In this document: positions 59,037 to 64,000 of the stretch, one piece after another | How the letters are laid out: each line of letters begins with the position of its first letter | How positions within the stretch are numbered: position 1 is the stretch's first letter | NCBI RefSeq assembly: GCF_029784135.1 | Contig: NC_073746.1 | Span: forward strand, 264,143,598 to 264,207,597 | Source of the DNA: Toxorhynchites rutilus septentrionalis | Taxonomy: Eukaryota; Arthropoda; Insecta; Diptera; Culicidae | Direction: 5' to 3' | DNA length: 64,000 nucleotides | Notes under the pieces: model-generated | What the model was told of the DNA's origin: nothing | Database searches by the model: none | What the model saw: only the letters and a program-made list of their open reading frames with translations | Made by a program: the position numbers and the translations under genes

Positions 59037-60260
59037 ATGGAGAAGATCCAGTTTCCGAAGCTAAATGGAGAAAATTACAGCAGCTGGAAGTTCAGCACCG
59101 AGCTTCTGCTGATCCGGGAGAATTTGTGGAAGTTCGTCACCCAAGTGAGACCAGCCGATCAAGCTGCGACGACGGCGGATCCGGGAAACGCTGCTGAGTT
59201 GGAAGATTGGAACTACGGGGACCAGCGAGCACGAGCCACGATCGGGCTCTTGATGGAGAGCAACCAGCATGGCCTCATCAAGCAGACAATGACCGCTCGT
59301 GAAGCCTGGAAAAAGCTTGGGGACCATTTTGAGAAGCCAACCCTGACTTCCAAAGTGTCCTTATTGCGAAACCTGATTACGAAACGGTACAGTGAGGGCG
59401 AGGACATGGAGAAGCACGTCGTCGGAATGGAAGAAATCTTCGAGCGTCTCTCCTTGGCGGACCTGAAACTGGACGAAAAGCTGCAAGTGGCGATTGTGTT
59501 GAGTAGCCTCCCGAAATCTTTCAACACGCTGGCGACGGCCCTCGAGAGCAGGGCGGACGACGAGCTCACTTTGGAGTTGGTGAAAAGGAAGCTCATCGAC
59601 GAGGTAACGAAAATCGGTAGCTATGGCAACGAGACCGGTTTGCGGGCAGGTTCTGGTAAGAAGCCACTTACTTGCCACTACTGCCAAAAACCGGGGCACA
59701 AACAGCGAGAGTGTCGGAAGTTGGCCAGTGACCGAGAAGAGGAGAACCGGAACGACCAGGAGAACCGGAAAACCCGCAAAACTTCGTCCAGGGCAAAGGC
59801 GGTTCGAGAAGATAGGAGCGAAGCCACCTTCATGGCCAGAGGAGCAGTTGAAGCAGCCGCCTGGGTCGTCGATTCCGGGGCGACATCGCACATGTGCGCC
59901 GAGATAGATTTTTTCGTGGACCTGGATGAAAATGTGAACGAACACGTGGTGCTCGCTGACGGCAAGACGACGGTTGCGAGGGGCAAAGGAACGTGTCGCA
60001 TCGGTTGCTGCGATCTTGAAGGTAAAAATCTGACAGTTAATCTTACAGATACGTTGTACGTACCGAATCTCGAGTCGAATTTGATTTCGGTGCGGAAGTT
60101 GGTCGAGAAGAAAGGAACCGTCATCTTCGATGCCAAGGGCTGCACCATTCTGAAGGATGAAAGGGTTGCAGCAAACGCGGTCGTTTCTGGTGGGTTGTAC
60201 GTCTTGAAGAACGCCCACAGAGCGACGAAGGTGGAAGAAAAACGCCACACCGCCAACTGA
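59037..60260 (+). CDS. gag: copia Gag-protease
   Basis: 407 residues from MEKIQFPKLNGENYSSWKFS. The Gag region includes the W-x-x-W-type N-terminus and helical core to about 200. A zinc knuckle CHYCQKPGHKQREC is near 211-224, a basic linker follows, and then the aspartic protease WVVDSGATSHM near 277-287. The region up to the stop is the protease C-terminal half (LYVPNLESNLISV). The stop is TGA at 60258-60260, in frame with the integrase that follows, so this is either a nonsense mutation or a read-through site. Confidence 0.92.
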   Translation: MEKIQFPKLNGENYSSWKFSTELLLIRENLWKFVTQVRPADQAATTADPGNAAELEDWNYGDQRARATIGLLMESNQHGLIKQTMTAREAWKKLGDHFEKPTLTSKVSLLRNLITKRYSEGEDMEKHVVGMEEIFERLSLADLKLDEKLQVAIVLSSLPKSFNTLATALESRADDELTLELVKRKLIDEVTKIGSYGNETGLRAGSGKKPLTCHYCQKPGHKQRECRKLASDREEENRNDQENRKTRKTSSRAKAVREDRSEATFMARGAVEAAAWVVDSGATSHMCAEIDFFVDLDENVNEHVVLADGKTTVARGKGTCRIGCCDLEGKNLTVNLTDTLYVPNLESNLISVRKLVEKKGTVIFDAKGCTILKDERVAANAVVSGGLYVLKNAHRATKVEEKRHTAN

Positions 60261-63200
60261 CAGCACACGTGGCACAGAAGGATGGGTCATCGTGACAACG
60301 AGGCCTTGCAGGATTTGAAGAGGAAGAGCCTAGCGACAGGACTGCAAATCGAGGACTGTGGGCTGCGGATTCAGTGCGAGTGCTGTCTGGAGGGAAAATT
60401 TGCACGACTCCCGTTTCCCAAAGAAGCCAAGAAGAAATCGAAGCGCCCGTTGGATTTGGTCCATGTCGACGTGTGTGGGCCGATGAAAAATGTCACACAA
60501 GGTGGATGTCGCTACTATCTCACCGTGATTGACGACTATTCTCGCTACACGACGGTATATTTCCTACGTGAAAAATCCGATGCAGAGGACAAGCTGAAGG
60601 ACTTCGTGATGGAGATGAAGACCACCTTTGGCAGGCCGCCGAAGATCATCCGATCGGACAACGGCGGTGAATTCAAGAATCGAGCAATGGAAGACTTCTG
60701 CAGACGGGAAGGCATCCGGCAACAGTTTACCACACCGTACACCCCGCAGCAAAATGGTGTTGCGGAACGGAAAAATCGTTCTCTGAATGAGATGGCGAAG
60801 TGCATGCTGTTGGACGCGGACCTCCCGTTGCGATACTGGGCCGAAGCCGTGAATACTGCAAACTACCTCCAGAATCGGCTTCCTACCACGGCACTCCAGG
60901 TAACACCGTACGAGGCATGGTGGGACGAGAAACCGGATGTGAGCCATTTGCAGATTTTTGGCACCAAGGCATTTGTGTGGGTTCCCAAACAGAACAGATC
61001 GAAGTTTGATTCGAAGGCGGTGAAGATGACGTTCGTGGGCTATTCATCGCAACAGAAGGCGTACCGATTCCTGGACCTGATGACTGGCACCATTGTGAAC
61101 AGCAGAGATGCACGATTTCTGACGATGGGCAACACCGGTCAGGATGAAGCGTCAGAAAATGGAAGTATCATCGAATGCTCGATCGGTGAACATGCTTTCC
61201 CGAAGACTAATAATTTTCCTATCGTTGCAGGGGACGTTCATAGTGAGCAACCGGAGATTGAAGAGGAGTCTGATTCCGACGAAGAGGATGATCAAAACGA
61301 GACGATCGATCCATACGTCGATTGCGATGCCACGCTCACCGATGGCAACGACGAGGATGAACGTCCCCCCAACGCACCAATTGAACCTGTGGCTCCAAGA
61401 ACGTCCAGCCGGACGACGAAGGGAGTGCCACCTCAAAGATATGGCGAAACAGGCACTCCAGGTAACACCGTACGAGGCATGGTGGGACGAGAAACCGGAT
61501 GTGAGCCATTTGCAGATTTTTGGCACCAAGGCATTTGTGTGGGTTCCCAAACAGAACAGATCGAAGTTTGATTCGAAGGCGGTGAAGATGACGTTCGTGG
61601 GCTATTCATCGCAACAGAAGGCGTACCGATTCCTGGACCTGATGACTGGCACCATTGTGAACAGCAGAGATGCACGATTTCTGACGATGGGCAACACCGG
61701 TCAGGATGAAGCGTCAGAAAATGGAAGTATCATCGAATGCTCGATCGGTGAACATGCTTTCCCGAAGACTAATAATTTTCCTATCGTTGCAGGGGACGTT
61801 CATAGTGAGCAACCGGAGATTGAAGTGGAGTCTGATTCCGACGAAGAGGATGATCAAAACGAGACGATCGATCCATACGTCGATTGCGATGCCACGCTCA
61901 CCGATGGCAACGACGAGGATGAACGTCCCCCCAACGCACCAATTGAACCTGTGGCTCCAAGAACGTCCAGCCGGACGACGAAGGGAGTGCCACCTCAAAG
62001 ATATGGCGAAACAGGCCAGATTGCCATTCAGCAAGCCGCTGAGCCACGGACCATCGCAGAAGCCCTGGGTGGTCCAGAGCGAGAGCAGTGGAAGAAAGCA
62101 ATGGACGAGGAGTTTGCTTCTCTGCAGGAGAACAAAACTTGGGAAATCGTCCAGTTGCCCTCCAACCGGAAACCAGTGGGCTGCCGCTGGATTTTCAAGA
62201 AAAAGCTGGATGAGCATGGCAACGTAGCAAGGTACAAGGCGCGTCTCGTGGCGAAAGGCTTCAGTCAGAAGTTTGGAACTGACTACGATGAAGTCTACGC
62301 GCCCGTAGCCAAACACACGACATTTCGGGCACTTCTGGCGGTAGCTGCCCGGAGGATGATGGATGTGAAGCACATCGACATCAAAACGGCGTACCTGTAT
62401 GGAGAAATCAGCGAAGAAATCTTCATGCAGCAACCCCCCGGATACGAAACCGGAAATCGAAGCGAAGTTTGCAGCTTAAGGAGGAGTTTGTATGGACTCA
62501 AGCAAGCCGGACGGGTTTGGAACAGAACCATCACCGAAGTCCTGATGCAGCTGGGATACAAGCCAACGGAAGCTGACAACTGTCTTTTCGTGAGGAACGT
62601 TGACGGAGAGCTTTCGTTTATTTTGCTCTACGTCGACGATATGCTAATCGTATCATTTGGAGATGACGAATACAGGCGAGTTTGCTCTTTCCTGGGGAAG
62701 AAATTCAAGATTTCCTGCCTTGGCAATGTGAAAAACTACCTTGGGATCCAGGTGGAACGGAACGTGAGCGGAGATTTTCTGCTGTCGCAAGAAGGCTACA
62801 TCAATCGGATCGTGGCTCGATTTAGTATGGAACAAGCGAAACCTTCACCGATACCGATGGATCCTGGTTACCCCAACATCACGCAAAAGGAGGAGAAAAT
62901 GCCGAACAGTGAGAAGTACCAAAGCCTTGTCGGTGCTTTGCTCTATGTTGCTGTTTGTACCAGACCAGACTTGGCGATCACCGCGTCCATTCTCGGGCGC
63001 AGAGTAAGCAAGCCGACGGAAACCGACTGGTCGGAAACAAAGCGAGCCCTGCGGTACTTGAAGGGTACTGCCAACTTGCGGTTGAAGCTAGGAGGAGAGG
63101 GAAACCTTGAAGGCTATGCTGACGCGGATTGGGCAGGAGATCGCTCGGACCGGAAATCGAATTCCGGATTTTTGTTCAAGCTTGGAGGTGGACCGATCGC

Positions 63201-63591
63201 GTGGACATCCCGGAAGCAGTCATGCGTTACGCTGTCATCGACCGAGGCAGAGTATGTAGCTCTGGCAGAAGCAACCAAGGAACTGCTGTGGCTCATCAAA
63301 CTCATGCGAGGCCTCGGTGAAGAAGTTCACTACCCTGTTCTCATCCACGAGGACAACCAGAGTTGCATCAGCATGCTGCAGAACGAAGGTGATACCCGCC
63401 GTACCAAACACATCGACACCAGGTTCAACCTCGTCCGTGATCTGAAGAAATCTGGAGTCCTGTGCGTTCGGTATTGTCCAACCGAATCCATGGAAGCAGA
63501 TGCCCTGACAAAGCCGCTACCAAGGGTGAAGCTGGAGAGACTACGATCATCAATTGGCCTGCAACAGATCGTGATTGAGGAGGAGTGTTGA
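60261..63591 (+). pseudogene. pol: copia integrase-RT-RNase H, split by a 562-bp duplication
   Basis: After the TGA the frame continues with QHTWHRRMGH and CECCLEGK (integrase zinc domain). The catalytic core follows with VHVDVCGP, IRSDNGGEF and NGVAERKNR (DDE), then the GKR-like region. At 61453 the sequence jumps back 562 bp, and the frame shifts and ends at 61571. The second copy, in the +1 frame, leads into RT (ARLVAKGFSQ, YLYGEISEEIFMQQPPGY, ILLYVDDMLIV near 62630) and RNase H (EGYADADWAGD, SSTEAEYVAL, HIDTRF). The stop TGA 63589-63591 lies in the first six bases of the LTR. Confidence 0.93.
60891..62014 (+). repeat. 562-bp tandem duplication in copia pol
   Basis: Copy 1 is 60891-61452 and copy 2 is 61453-62014. 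One difference was noticed (GAAGAGGAG versus GAAGTGGAG). A GGC-type microhomology lies at the junction. Confidence 0.93.
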
Positions 63592-63724
63592 GATTGCCAA
63601 CGAAGCAACACGATTACAAGAAGCATGCCATGATAATTTAATGCTCTGTAGTTTGTCGAAATATATCTTTCTTGTTTGATCGTTCGCTAGTTTAGTCGCA
63701 TTTTATTTTCACTCCCTTCCAAGT
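63586..63724 (+). repeat. copia 3' LTR
   Basis: The 139-bp copy is preceded by the short polypurine stretch GGAGGAG (about 63579-63585) and followed by the AAAAG duplication. Confidence 0.9.
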
Positions 63725-63915
63725 AAAAGAGGCTTGCGAAAGCTGGCTGTCTGAGTTTTTTTCAAATAAGGAGAGGATAATGAAGTTGCCTTCTAAATGG
63801 CAACAAGTTTGCGAACAAAACGGCGCATATTTGACTTAAATTGGATAATTTTAAGTATGTCAAATAAAGCGTCAAATTTCGATCAGAAATACGACATTTC
63901 TTTTTCCCCAACCCC
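63725..63915 (+). pseudogene. mariner element 3, 3' end and right terminal repeat
   Basis: It continues the transposase as KEACESWLSEFF to GAYLT (TAA 63837-63839), then the right end TTTCTTTTTCCCCAACCCC. That end is the same type as mariner 2 at 48993-50907. About nine residues are missing relative to the homologous segment of mariner 1. Confidence 0.85.
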
Positions 63916-64000
63916 ATATGTATGTAGAAATACAGGAAAACTTCGATATAACGTACATTCCAATTTCAATATTGTACGTTGTATCGAATTGTACGTTATA

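Larger units (their letters stand above)
58779..63724 (+). mobile_element. Ty1/copia retrotransposon, 4.95 kb, inserted in mariner 3
   Basis: It has two 139-bp LTRs, identical as read, and a 5-bp AAAAG duplication (58774-58778 and 63725-63729). The order is PBS, gag-protease, integrase, RT, RNase H and PPT. Integrase before RT defines Ty1/copia. It carries an in-frame TGA at 60258 and a 562-bp frame-shifting duplication. The LTR end (...CCAAGT) is not the usual CA. Confidence 0.96.

Noticed and set aside
59361..60290. 309-codon minus-strand ORF inside copia
   Set aside because: It is the antisense of gag-protease; no domain.

Overview
This window looks like nuclear DNA of a culicine mosquito, most likely an Aedes species. 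Three host genes show insect-style features (GT-AG introns, AATAAA signals, a polyubiquitin tandem). They sit in a very dense layer of transposons of types known from mosquitoes: a DD37E Tc1-like element, a tRNA-derived SINE with a GAAGAAG tail, mariners, hAT, PIF/Harbinger and piggyBac MITEs, and a copia element. The species call is inference; no species-specific gene is diagnostic.

Host genes. At the left edge is the 3' end of an errantivirus-type env gene running into its LTR (3-1150). Next come a two-exon FASTK/RAP-domain mitochondrial RNA-binding protein gene (2474-4571, +) and, convergent to it, a ten-unit polyubiquitin gene (4931-7216, -) with a probable 5'UTR intron. The third host gene is an intact six-exon CCA-adding enzyme gene, TRNT1 (36772-38474, +), whose splice phases can be followed exactly from start to stop.

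Mobile DNA, 8.2-35.9 kb. A 256-bp hAT-like MITE occurs at 8.2-8.9, 21.3, 24.5-25.1 and 41.3-42.9 kb and repeatedly sits inside its own copies at one internal octamer. Two adjacent PIF/Harbinger-type elements (9573-11690 and 11694-15009) carry broken pieces of ribosomal protein L18, a helical protein resembling the Nup96 C-terminus and, in the second, a MADF domain exon. A family with Helentron-like ends (15138-18342, 31405-32677, and partial copies at 44 and 49-51 kb) carries histone H3 pseudogenes, a divergent TATA pair and histone 3' stem-loops. Aurora-kinase-like pseudogene blocks lie at 22.5-24.2 kb. Two non-LTR retrotransposons lie at 26.5-28.0 and 29.8-35.2 kb, the second split by a Helentron-like copy.

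Mobile DNA, 39-64 kb. Nested insertions dominate: a DD37E element inside a 256-bp MITE inside a SINE; a TA-flanked MITE inside a mariner transposase; a Helentron-like piece inside another mariner; a hAT-like element inside a short MITE; and a young copia retrotransposon (58779-63724) inside a third mariner. The copia LTRs are identical over 139 bp and its primer site matches the 5' half of initiator tRNA-Met, but its pol is broken by a 562-bp tandem duplication.

Taken together, only FASTK, polyubiquitin and TRNT1 look like functioning host genes. The rest records many rounds of transposition, nesting and capture of host exons. No CRISPR, bacterial operon, rRNA or genuine tRNA gene was seen.
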